Source: Flavobacterium psychrophilum
Lineage (GTDB): Bacteria; Bacteroidota; Bacteroidia; Flavobacteriales; Flavobacteriaceae
DNA length: 7,957 nt
Assembly: GCA_003243255.1 (NCBI GenBank)
Contig: QFQM01000197.1
Location: forward strand, 1 to 7,957
Direction of reading: 5' to 3'
Shown one piece after another: positions 1 through 5,238 of the stretch; the first letter of the stretch is position 1, and every line of letters starts with the position of its first letter. The notes beneath the pieces are model-generated. The model worked only from the letters and a program-made list of their open reading frames with translations, made no database searches and had not been told where the DNA came from. The position numbers and the translations under genes are program-made.

Positions 1-1
1 G

Positions 2-172
2 GCAAAAGTAATTTTTAGTGCAGCTACTGACGGCAATAATCAGCTGCGCTATGTTGCAGGTAAAGACGCTATTGCATTGTATAACGAAAGGCTTGATCTA
101 AAACCGGAAGCACAGGTGCGAAAAATAAAATCCCAGTTTTTGTTTGATACGGATATTGCCTTGTTGGTTTAA
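2..172 (+). CDS. C-terminal fragment of a short-chain dehydrogenase/reductase
   Basis: Only the last 56 codons are present; the gene begins before the window. The open frame runs from base 2 to the TAA at 170-172. The fragment contains AATDGNNQLRYVAG, followed by a charged helix with Asn-Glu-Arg and a KIKSQF stretch. This pattern (TDG..QLRY.AG...L...R....F...I..QF) is familiar from the C-termini of classical SDR oxidoreductases in Bacteroidota. The Rossmann nucleotide-binding part and the YxxxK site lie outside the window, so cofactor and substrate cannot be judged. The next gene, an AraC-family regulator, starts 30 bp downstream in the same direction, mirroring the SDR-AraC order at 3159-4985. 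Its C-terminus does not resemble that of the SDR at 3159, so the two are probably different SDR subfamilies. The family call rests on a short tail and is moderately secure. Confidence 0.7.
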   Translation, partial: AKVIFSAATDGNNQLRYVAGKDAIALYNERLDLKPEAQVRKIKSQFLFDTDIALLV

Positions 173-196
173 AAACATGTTTTATTATTAAATTTG
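164..196 (+). promoter_or_regulatory. Candidate Bacteroidota promoter for the first AraC gene
   Basis: An exact TAnnTTTG box (TAAATTTG) lies at 189-196. A TTG at 164-166 sits 22 bp upstream, inside the usual 17-23 bp spacing of the -33/-7 pair. The box ends only 6 bp before the ATG at 203, so the transcript would start at or next to the start codon. The spacer holds a 12-bp perfect palindrome, AAAACATGTTTT, at 172-183. Function is inferred. Confidence 0.45.
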
Positions 197-202
197 TTTG
201 GA

Positions 203-1114
203 ATGAAAAAACAGCCTGTAATATTCAATTCGTTATCCCAGCTTCATAAGGCAATGGGACAGCCACCGCCTACTCATCCGTTAATAGGCATCATAAATTA
301 TGGAGAAGCTATTTTCGACCCAAAGGATTATGAGCAGGGTATTATCCTTAACTTTTATAAAATATCCTTTAAAACTAATTTTTCAGGAAGGCTTCGATAC
401 GGACAGGGTTTTTATGATTTTGAAGAAGGAGGGATGTCTTTCTTCGCTCCCGGGCAGTTACTGAAGATGCAGGATGAAGAAGCTGATTATGATGGTATGA
501 CTTTACATATTCATCCCGATTTTTTAAGGGCTTATCCGTTAGGCAATACCATAAAGCAATTCGGTTTTTTCAGTTATTCAGCGGCAGAAGCATTATATCT
601 TTCAGAAAGAGAAAAGGCAACTATTCTTAGCGTTTATCAATTCATAAAAGAAGAGCTGAATGAGAGGATTGATAAATTCAGCCAGGATGTAATCATCTCC
701 CAAATTGAATTGTTGCTGAATTATGCCAATCGTTTTTACGATCGCCAGTTCATTACCCGTAAGGCTGTTAATAATGATATCCTTAACAGGCTTGAAACCT
801 TAATGGATAATTATTTCAATCAAGAAAAGGCATTAGAGAAAGGTTTGCCTTCTGTGAATTCGGTGGCTGAGGAACTTAACCTAACGCCCCGTTATTTAAG
901 TGATTTGCTGCGAAATCTTACCGGGCAGAATACTCAGCAGTTCATCCACGAAAAAGTGATTGATAAAGCTAAAGAATATTTGGCAAAAGATGAATTGACG
1001 GTAGCTGAGGTTGCTTATTCTCTGGGTTTTGAGCATCCGCAATCATTCAATAAGCTTTTTAAAAGCAAAACGGGGGTGTCTCCGTCGGATTATAAAAAGA
1101 CATTACTTAATTAA
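203..1114 (+). CDS. AraC-family transcriptional regulator (copy 1)
   Basis: Predicted 303-residue DNA-binding regulator. Residues about 1-130 form a cupin-like sensor/dimerisation half (FYDFEEGG...FFAPGQ). A helical linker spans about 150-195. The C-terminal AraC/XylS domain has two helix-turn-helix units, near residues 220-240 (SVAEELNLTPRYLSDLLR) and 266-290 (VAEVAYSLGFEHPQSFNKLF), with the family signature ending GVSPSDYKK. I start at the ATG at 203; a TTG at 194 is in frame, but the paralogue at 4065 also begins MKK, and the TTG is part of the -7 box. The gene follows an SDR fragment and precedes an NTF2-like/MazG-like pair. It is paralogous to the regulator at 4065, with more than half of aligned residues identical by eye and a nearly invariant linker block. 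The ligand is unknown; likely targets are the neighbouring SDR genes. Confidence 0.9.
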   Translation: MKKQPVIFNSLSQLHKAMGQPPPTHPLIGIINYGEAIFDPKDYEQGIILNFYKISFKTNFSGRLRYGQGFYDFEEGGMSFFAPGQLLKMQDEEADYDGMTLHIHPDFLRAYPLGNTIKQFGFFSYSAAEALYLSEREKATILSVYQFIKEELNERIDKFSQDVIISQIELLLNYANRFYDRQFITRKAVNNDILNRLETLMDNYFNQEKALEKGLPSVNSVAEELNLTPRYLSDLLRNLTGQNTQQFIHEKVIDKAKEYLAKDELTVAEVAYSLGFEHPQSFNKLFKSKTGVSPSDYKKTLLN

Positions 1115-1141
1115 ATAAACTAAATTTTAAGATTGTGCCGT

Positions 1142-1162
1142 CTCCGGTTTCGTTAACGGGAG
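1142..1162 (+). other. Imperfect hairpin after the first AraC gene
   Basis: Arms CTCCGGTT (1142-1149) and AACGGGAG (1155-1162) pair with a single G-G mismatch around a 5-nt loop. The element is GC-rich in AT-rich surroundings. There is no following T-run, so a simple intrinsic terminator is doubtful. It lies 27 bp after the AraC stop codon and 43 bp before the NTF2-like start, so it could be a weak terminator, a transcript-stabilising hairpin or a protein site. Confidence 0.3.
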
Positions 1163-1205
1163 GCCGGGAAGGAATGTGCGTTTCTGTAAATTAAATAAAC
1201 ATACT

Positions 1206-1544
1206 ATGGATATACAAACTTTTATCAATGAATGGATTGCAGTAAGCAATGCATTCGATACTCAAAAATATTTAGATTTTTATACGTACGATGCCATTCT
1301 GGATGATCCTTCGGTTGGACGGAAATTTTACGGGCATAGTGGTGTCAAAGATTATTTTGAAAGCTATTTTATTGACTATAATACAAATACCCAAATTGTT
1401 GGCCTGCAAATTAAAGATGAGGTATCTGCACATCTTGAAGTTCACTTTACCGGCAATTTTGCTGAAGGAGCAATAGGAGGTATATTTGATTTTATTTTTA
1501 AAGACAATAAGATTGCTTTTGTAAAAGCAGACCTGATACATTAA
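1206..1544 (+). CDS. NTF2-like / SnoaL-like small protein
   Basis: Predicted 112-residue soluble protein with features of the NTF2-like alpha+beta cone fold. An N-terminal helix (FINEWIAVSNAFDTQKYLDFYT) is followed by DAILDDPSVGRKFYGHSGVKDYF, the usual layout of SnoaL-like proteins, where a target region is followed by a G.hG...YF segment. A sheet of alternating strands follows (HLEVHFTGNFAEGAIGGIFDFIFKDNKIAFVKADL). I start at 1206 because the SnoaL-like helix begins there; an in-frame ATG at 1176 would only add ten residues of poor quality (RFCKLNKHT). Members of this fold range from isomerases and hydrolases to pure binding proteins, and no catalytic residues can be assigned here. The stop codon is 3 bp before the MazG-like gene, so the two are probably co-transcribed. 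The AraC gene upstream could regulate them. Confidence 0.75.
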   Translation: MDIQTFINEWIAVSNAFDTQKYLDFYTYDAILDDPSVGRKFYGHSGVKDYFESYFIDYNTNTQIVGLQIKDEVSAHLEVHFTGNFAEGAIGGIFDFIFKDNKIAFVKADLIH

Positions 1545-1547
1545 GAT

Positions 1548-1871
1548 ATGGATAAGAATAATTTTGACAAGATCATTCGTCGATCACTTGAGATAAGAAA
1601 AAAATACCGTGAGTTGGAAGTATTGCATCATAATAGTGAATGGACAGTTGAAGAAGATGCCTTAGCTTATTTGACTGATGCCGGATTAATAGGCAGAAAT
1701 ATAATGTCTCAGCAACAACGCTGGCCAAAAGCCAATTCTCAAAATGAACTGGAACATAAGTTGGGCGAAAATATATGGTGGCTTATAGTACTGGCAGAAA
1801 GATCAGGCATTGATATTAGCAGTGCTGTTGCAAACTTTCTTGACAAAACAGAAAAGATGTTCCCTGAGTAA
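1548..1871 (+). CDS. MazG-like nucleotide pyrophosphohydrolase-family protein
   Basis: Predicted 107-residue all-alpha protein resembling the MazG-like family. The landmarks are EWTVEEDALAYLTDAGLIGR at residues 31-50, a QQQRWP turn at 55-60, and ELEHKLGENIWWLIVLAERSGI at 67-88. The last block matches the second metal-binding helix of MazG proteins (usual form EExGDhLWhh..LA...Gh). Here the usual Asp is Glu74 and the preceding acidic pair is spread out (Glu67, Glu69), so the canonical EExxD is degenerate. Classical members hydrolyse NTPs to NMP and pyrophosphate; whether this one keeps activity is unclear. It starts 3 bp after the NTF2-like stop, implying an operon. Its stop codon lies in a hairpin shared with the convergent DUF1801 gene. 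The family call is fairly secure, the activity is not. Confidence 0.7.
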   Translation: MDKNNFDKIIRRSLEIRKKYRELEVLHHNSEWTVEEDALAYLTDAGLIGRNIMSQQQRWPKANSQNELEHKLGENIWWLIVLAERSGIDISSAVANFLDKTEKMFPE

Positions 1872-1887
1872 TCACCCGGGGAATTAC
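1868..1887. terminator. Hairpin spanning both stop codons of convergent genes
   Basis: GTAAT (1868-1872) pairs with ATTAC (1883-1887) around a CCCGGGG-containing loop. An alternative fold pairs TTCCC (1860-1864) with GGGAA (1879-1883). The plus-strand TAA at 1869-1871 and the minus-strand stop at 1884-1886 both lie inside. On the plus strand it is followed by CTTTTCTTTT, which suits an intrinsic terminator for the MazG-like gene. On the minus strand no T-run follows directly. The short stem keeps confidence modest. Confidence 0.4.
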
Positions 1888-2315
1888 TTTTCTTTTGTTG
1901 CTTCAACTCCATATTCTATTGCTGATAACAATACGTCAATATTTATATCGCTTAGCTTTTTAAATTTGATGCAATAACCTGTTATGCTTGCTTTGCCTAG
2001 TGTATCGCCATAGGTTGTAATGAGGTGTTTTTTATCCTCAAGGCCCATGATATAAACAGAGATTCCGGTAGTATTGGCGCTCAGTCCAATCTGATAAAAC
2101 TCCTTAGCTGAACCGTCGGCATAGTGTATGATATAAGATCCGTAGCCAATATTAGGATTGGAAACCACCTTACCTTCACTGTTTTTGCCATCTAAAAACC
2201 ATAGTTTAGTGCCGGGAAGGGTTTGAAGTATATGCTTATGCAGCTCCTGCATATCATTGCGCTTTGCTTCAGGCTGGCTGGTGATATAGTCGTTTAGGTG
2301 ATCTTCTGTATTCAT
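1884..2315 (-). CDS. DUF1801 domain protein
   Basis: Predicted 143-residue cytosolic protein matching the DUF1801 (YdhG-like) family in length and layout. It has an N-terminal helix with YITSQPEAKRNDMQELHKHI (residues about 10-29), then LPGTKLWFLDGK, then a sheet region with GYGSYIIHYADGSAKEFYQIGLSANTTGISVYI. The C-terminal block is YGDTLGKASITGYCIKFKKLSDINIDVLLSAI. The family has an iron-chaperone-like fold resembling frataxin, but no biochemical role is assigned for this branch. The start at 2315 is the first ATG consistent with that N-terminal helix. It follows the RibD-C-like gene on the same strand with a 63-bp gap, so co-transcription is possible. A weak -7-like GAAATTTG on the minus strand at 2336-2343 could also serve it alone. 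The family assignment is firm, the function unknown. Confidence 0.8.
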   Translation of the reverse strand: MNTEDHLNDYITSQPEAKRNDMQELHKHILQTLPGTKLWFLDGKNSEGKVVSNPNIGYGSYIIHYADGSAKEFYQIGLSANTTGISVYIMGLEDKKHLITTYGDTLGKASITGYCIKFKKLSDINIDVLLSAIEYGVEATKEK

Positions 2316-2378
2316 AGGAAGTTTTTCTGTAGAATCAAATTTCGGATTATTTGATGAGATCGTAAAACTAAATAATAC

Positions 2379-2948
2379 TTATCGCTCCGCTATATAATTC
2401 AGTTCCGTTACTCCGGATGTAAACTGCGTGGTGCTCAAAAGTTTTAATGGCATTTTATCTTTGGTTTCTATAAACAGAGGGATGCCCTCACCAAGAACAA
2501 CCGGATTTACAAATAACCAGAAACCATCAATCAGATTCAGTTTAAGCAGTGAGTGGGTTGTGGTCGGACTTCCAAAAAGCAGTATGTCTTCACCTTCCTG
2601 TTGCCTTATCTCGTTTATGTTTTCAGCAAGATTGGTACTAATGACTTTTGTATTAGCAAAATCTGTTTCATTCAGGGTATTTGAGATTACAATCTTATTA
2701 GCATTTTTATACCATGCAGAATGTTCAACATCATGTTTTGATGCATTCGGACTGTCTGCTGCGGTTGGCCAGTAACCTTCCATCATCTGAAAAGTTACGC
2801 GTCCATACATGGCAGTATCGCCCTTACCAATGCGTTTGCCTACGTGATCAAAGATTTCTTCGTCAACTTTTATCCAGTTCATCTCTCCGTTAGGTCCTGC
2901 CACATAACCATCTAGCGATATGTGCATAAATGAAATTATTCTTCTCAT
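2379..2948 (-). CDS. Dihydrofolate-reductase-fold protein (RibD C-terminal family)
   Basis: Predicted 189-residue oxidoreductase with the RibD-C/dihydrofolate reductase fold. Landmarks are MRRIISFMHISLDGYVAGPNG at the N-terminus, MNWIKVDEEIF (23-33), the YGRVTF helix start at 48-53, the strand KIVISNTL at 85-92, the nucleotide-loop-like GSPTTTHSLL at 126-135, and NPVVLGEGIPLF at 148-159. These are typical of the YwjB/YyaP-type proteins annotated as dihydrofolate reductase family. Such proteins are presumed to bind NADPH, but the substrate is generally unknown and true folate activity should not be assumed. The frame stays open upstream to an ATG at 3041, but those 31 residues are unlike the family, and an exact -7 box lies inside that stretch, so the ATG at 2948 is preferred. 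It probably leads a two-gene unit with the DUF1801 gene. Confidence 0.85.
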   Translation of the reverse strand: MRRIISFMHISLDGYVAGPNGEMNWIKVDEEIFDHVGKRIGKGDTAMYGRVTFQMMEGYWPTAADSPNASKHDVEHSAWYKNANKIVISNTLNETDFANTKVISTNLAENINEIRQQEGEDILLFGSPTTTHSLLKLNLIDGFWLFVNPVVLGEGIPLFIETKDKMPLKLLSTTQFTSGVTELNYIAER

Positions 2949-2972
2949 GTTGTTTGGTTTGTTATTATACGT

Positions 2973-2980
2973 CAAAGGTA
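2973..2980 (-). promoter_or_regulatory. Candidate -7 box for the RibD-C-like gene
   Basis: The minus strand reads TACCTTTG, an exact TAnnTTTG match. Transcription would start near 2966 and give a leader of about 18 nt before the ATG at 2948. A TTT rather than TTG lies 20 bp upstream, so the -33 element is weak. The position argues against translation starting at 3041. Confidence 0.5.
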
Positions 2981-3070
2981 AATTATATTCACTTGATGAT
3001 AAATGTGCATTAAAGCCAATCGGGAGGGGAGTATGGGACAAATTTTAATTGAAAACAATACTTTCCTCAT

Positions 3071-3099
3071 TTAGGCTAAGTCCTTCCGCGATTAGGCTA
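3071..3099 (+). promoter_or_regulatory. Tandem 21-bp-phased direct repeat, candidate AraC-family operator
   Basis: TTAGGCTA occurs at 3071-3078 and again at 3092-3099, exactly 21 bp apart (two helical turns). Similarity continues rightwards: 12 of the first 16 positions of each copy agree. Two same-orientation half-sites 21 bp apart are the classic binding layout of AraC-type activators. The right copy abuts the predicted -33 region of the SDR promoter, as expected for an activating site. Which regulator binds is inference; the AraC genes at 203 and 4065 are the obvious candidates. Confidence 0.5.
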
Positions 3100-3121
3100 C
3101 GTTCACCATGTTGTGTCTGCC

Positions 3122-3129
3122 GAACTTTG
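3122..3129 (+). promoter_or_regulatory. Weak -7-like box for the complete SDR gene
   Basis: GAACTTTG differs from TAnnTTTG at the first base. A TTC at 3102-3104 stands where TTG is expected, with a 17-bp spacer. Both elements are off-consensus, which fits a promoter that needs an activator bound at the adjacent tandem repeat. The predicted start near 3135 would give a leader of roughly 24 nt. Confidence 0.35.
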
Positions 3130-3158
3130 TACTATCAATTTTTAAAAACATATAAATT

Positions 3159-4001
3159 ATGTCTGATCAAAAAACAACAGATACTTCAAAAGTTTGGTTT
3201 ATAACAGGTGCTTCACGTGGGTTTGGCCGTGTGTGGACAGAAGCTGCGTTAAAACGTGGCGATAAAGTTGTCGCTACTGCCCGTAAAATGGAGAGCATAG
3301 CGATTCTTAACGAACAGTTTGGCGATAATGTGCTTACGCTGGAACTTGATGTTACCAATGCTGGACAGGCAAAAGAAGCAGTACAAAAAGCCCATGCTCA
3401 TTTCGGAAGGCTGGATATAGTACTAAACAACGCAGGTTATTCACTGGTAGGCACCATTGAAGAAGCAAGTGCCGATGATGTTAAGGCTATGTATGATACT
3501 AATATTTTTGGTGCGTTGGCAGTAATACAGGCGGCTTTGCCAATACTAAGGAAGCAGGGTTATGGTCATATAGTGGGTACATCGAGTAACCTTGGTCATG
3601 TAACCCTTCCGGTTATTGGCTACTATGCTTCTTCAAAATGGGCATTTGAAGCAATACATGAAAGCCTTTCGTTAGAAGTTAAAGATTTTGGCATTAAAGT
3701 AACCATTATAGAGCCGGGCGCTTATGCTACCGAATTTGGCAGTCAGGAGTCACTTAAGTTTGCTCCGGGTATGGATATTTATAATGACTTTAAAAATAAC
3801 TTTTTCCAGAGTCTTCAAAACATGGAGCGCGGTAACCCCGAAGCTACTCCAGCAGGGTTATTTGCCGCAGTAGATGCCGAAAATCCACCGTTACGACTTT
3901 CTTTAGGCAGTAACAACCTTGCGTGGGTTAAGGGCGAATATGCCAACAGAATGGCTGAATGGGAGGCGTGGGAAGATGTTGCCATTGCCGCTCAGGGATA
4001 A
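3159..4001 (+). CDS. Classical short-chain dehydrogenase/reductase (NADP(H)-type)
   Basis: Predicted 280-residue cytosolic oxidoreductase, full length for a classical SDR. The glycine-rich cofactor motif TGASRGFG is at residues 16-23, LDV at 63-65, NNAG at 90-93, the structural Asn at 115, the catalytic Ser at 143 (13 before the Tyr, as usual), and YASSK with Tyr156 and Lys160. Arg20 and Arg42 (TARK, after the second strand) are the positions that favour NADP(H) over NAD(H). PGAY after IIE is the usual segment following the active site. The C-terminus, ending WEAWEDVAIAAQG, sets the substrate pocket and gives no specific clue. The ATG at 3159 is the first plausible start, with a short polar leader before the first strand. 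A tandem-repeat operator lies upstream, a hairpin follows the stop codon, and an AraC regulator comes 63 bp later. Confidence 0.92.
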   Translation: MSDQKTTDTSKVWFITGASRGFGRVWTEAALKRGDKVVATARKMESIAILNEQFGDNVLTLELDVTNAGQAKEAVQKAHAHFGRLDIVLNNAGYSLVGTIEEASADDVKAMYDTNIFGALAVIQAALPILRKQGYGHIVGTSSNLGHVTLPVIGYYASSKWAFEAIHESLSLEVKDFGIKVTIIEPGAYATEFGSQESLKFAPGMDIYNDFKNNFFQSLQNMERGNPEATPAGLFAAVDAENPPLRLSLGSNNLAWVKGEYANRMAEWEAWEDVAIAAQG

Positions 4002-4011
4002 AAACAATTCA

Positions 4012-4043
4012 GGTAACCGATAGTCTGCAGATTATCGGTTATC
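4012..4043 (+). terminator. Hairpin between SDR and second AraC gene
   Basis: GGTAACCGATA (4012-4022) pairs with TATCGGTTATC (4033-4043) over 11 bp including one G-U pair, with a 10-nt loop. It begins 10 bp after the SDR stop codon and is followed by TTTATATAAATTTTT, a broken T-run. It probably terminates or attenuates SDR transcription, leaving reduced read-through into the AraC gene. Pairing is read directly; function is inferred. Confidence 0.6.
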
Positions 4044-4064
4044 TTTATATAAATTTTTGAGGAA

Positions 4065-4985
4065 ATGAAAAAGGAAGAAAATGTGCCGTATAATTTTACA
4101 TCGTTAACGGAGGCAGCACGTGTTTTTGGTTTGCCAGAACCGAATCATCCGCTTATAACGATACTGGGTGCTGAGAGTAATAGGGTGGTAGAGCACAATG
4201 TTCCGCAGTCGCATGTGCTTCATTTTTATAAGATATCATACAAGCCGCGCCTTAGCGGACGTGTAAAATACGGTCAGGATTATTATGACTTTGATGAGGG
4301 AGGACTACTCTTTGCGGCTCCCGGTCAGATAATTGGCAATGACGAAAATCACGGAGGAGTATGTTCACAGTATACCTTGCTCATACATCCTGATTTTTTG
4401 CTGTCATATCCATTGGCTAAAAAGATAAAGCAATATGGCTTTTTCTCTTACTCAGCTAATGAAGCATTGCATCTGTCGGATAAAGAGAAAGCGGTGATTA
4501 TCTCCATTTTTGAAATTATAGAGGAAGAACTCAGCAATCGTCTTGATGATTTCAGTCAGGATGTTATCATTTCGCAGATTGAGTTACTGCTTAATTATGC
4601 CAATCGTTTTTACCGCCGCCAGTTCATTACCCGAAAGGCTATCAGTAATAGTCTTCTGCAAAATCTAGAGGAAATTTTAGATGAGTATTTTGGTAATGAG
4701 CAATCAGTGAATAAAGGTATACCCACAGTACAATATCTTGCAGACAGATTGAATATATCGCCAAGCTACCTTAGCGATATGCTCCGTTCGCTTACCGGAC
4801 AGAATGCCCAGCAACATATACACAACAAGCTAATAGAAAAAGCTAAGGAGCAACTCTCAATAACAGGTCTATCGGTTAGTGAGATAGCCTATAATCTTGG
4901 TTTTGAGCATCCGCAGTCATTCAGTAAGCTTTTTAAAACCAAAACCAGCCTTTCTACGGTGGAATTCAGGAGGAGTTTTAATTAG
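4065..4985 (+). CDS. AraC-family transcriptional regulator (copy 2)
   Basis: Predicted 306-residue regulator paralogous to the one at 203. The cupin-like N-terminal half contains YYDFDEGG and FAAPGQ; the helical linker is at about 155-200. The AraC/XylS DNA-binding domain has helix-turn-helix units near 223-243 (YLADRLNISPSYLSDMLR) and 270-294 (VSEIAYNLGFEHPQSFSKLF). The C-terminus departs from the usual G.SP..YR: it reads TSLSTVEFRR, so the SP is replaced, whereas copy 1 keeps GVSPSDYKK. The ATG at 4065 is preceded by a GAGGA stretch 4 bp upstream, a better ribosome-binding site than most genes here have. It lies downstream of the SDR gene and its hairpin, so it may be transcribed by read-through; only a weak box (TATCTTTA, 4040-4047) is visible otherwise. 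A strong terminator follows at 5043-5104. Confidence 0.9.
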   Translation: MKKEENVPYNFTSLTEAARVFGLPEPNHPLITILGAESNRVVEHNVPQSHVLHFYKISYKPRLSGRVKYGQDYYDFDEGGLLFAAPGQIIGNDENHGGVCSQYTLLIHPDFLLSYPLAKKIKQYGFFSYSANEALHLSDKEKAVIISIFEIIEEELSNRLDDFSQDVIISQIELLLNYANRFYRRQFITRKAISNSLLQNLEEILDEYFGNEQSVNKGIPTVQYLADRLNISPSYLSDMLRSLTGQNAQQHIHNKLIEKAKEQLSITGLSVSEIAYNLGFEHPQSFSKLFKTKTSLSTVEFRRSFN

Positions 4986-5042
4986 AAGGATGTGAATCAC
5001 AAATAAGAATGCTTTCGGCTTTCCCACAAAGCTCCGCTTTGA

Positions 5043-5104
5043 AAATAAAAACCGCAACAGCAAAATTTAAAGTAAGCTTTATTTTCCTGTTGCGGTTTTT
5101 ATTT
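5043..5104. terminator. Strong bidirectional terminator
   Basis: An 18-bp perfect inverted repeat pairs 5043-5060 with 5087-5104, with core CCGCAACAG/CTGTTGCGG. An A-run lies at the left (5047-5051) and a T-run at the right (5096-5100), so it can act in both directions. The loop can extend the stem further (AAAAT...AAAG with CTTTATTTT). It ends the second AraC gene on the plus strand and the tRNA genes on the minus strand. A smaller hairpin, CAAAGC-TCC-GCTTTG, lies just left at 5027-5041. Confidence 0.85.
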
Positions 5105-5109
5105 ATTCG

Positions 5110-5192
5110 TGACCACGATGGGACTCGAACCCATACGCCTTGTGAGCACCACCCCCTCAAGATGGCGAGTCTACCAATTCCTCCACGTGGCC
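5110..5192 (-). tRNA. tRNA-Leu (anticodon GAG)
   Basis: An 83-nt class II tRNA. The acceptor arms GGCCACG and CGTGGTC pair over 7 bp. The anticodon stem CCATC/GGTGG encloses the loop TTGAGGG, giving anticodon GAG after U33. A long variable arm (TGCTCACAAGGCGT) marks a Leu/Ser/Tyr-type tRNA. The T arm is ATGGG-TTCGAGT-CCCAT. The discriminator base is A, as tRNA-Leu requires, and CCA is not encoded (CGA follows). It reads CUC and CUU codons. It lies downstream of tRNA-Lys on the same strand, beyond a hairpin, and has no clear promoter of its own. Confidence 0.95.
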
Positions 5193-5209
5193 AAAAGTAG
5201 TATAAACAA

Positions 5210-5237
5210 AAAAAGTTAAGCGTGTGCTTAACTTTTT
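5210..5237 (-). terminator. Terminator-like hairpin between the two tRNA genes
   Basis: AAAAAGTTAAGC (5210-5221) and GCTTAACTTTTT (5226-5237) form a perfect 12-bp stem with a 4-nt loop. On the minus strand it begins 1 nt after the end of tRNA-Lys and runs into seven T residues (complement of 5208-5214). It has the form of an intrinsic terminator for tRNA-Lys, yet tRNA-Leu follows 18 bp later, so it may act partially or as a processing boundary. Confidence 0.65.
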
Positions 5238-5238
5238 G

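Noticed and set aside
172..183. Palindrome AAAACATGTTTT as an operator or terminator
   Set aside because: It leaves no hairpin loop and is AT-rich; no second copy was seen near the other AraC or SDR gene, so chance is likely.
1176..1205. Earlier start for the NTF2-like protein
   Set aside because: The ten extra residues do not fit the fold, and the family-like N-terminal helix begins right after the ATG at 1206.
2428..2775. Plus-strand open frame opposite the RibD-C-like gene
   Set aside because: It is antisense to a well-supported gene and its translation has no domain-like pattern. The same holds for frames at 1272-1541, 3167-3358 and 6163-6426.
2949..3041. N-terminal extension of the RibD-C-like protein to an ATG at 3041
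   Set aside because: The added 31 residues are unlike the family, whose members begin M-R-[KR]-[IV]; an exact -7 box at 2973-2980 lies inside the extension.
5192..5199. TACTTTTG on the minus strand as a promoter for tRNA-Leu
   Set aside because: Its last base is the first base of the mature tRNA, so transcription would start inside the gene.
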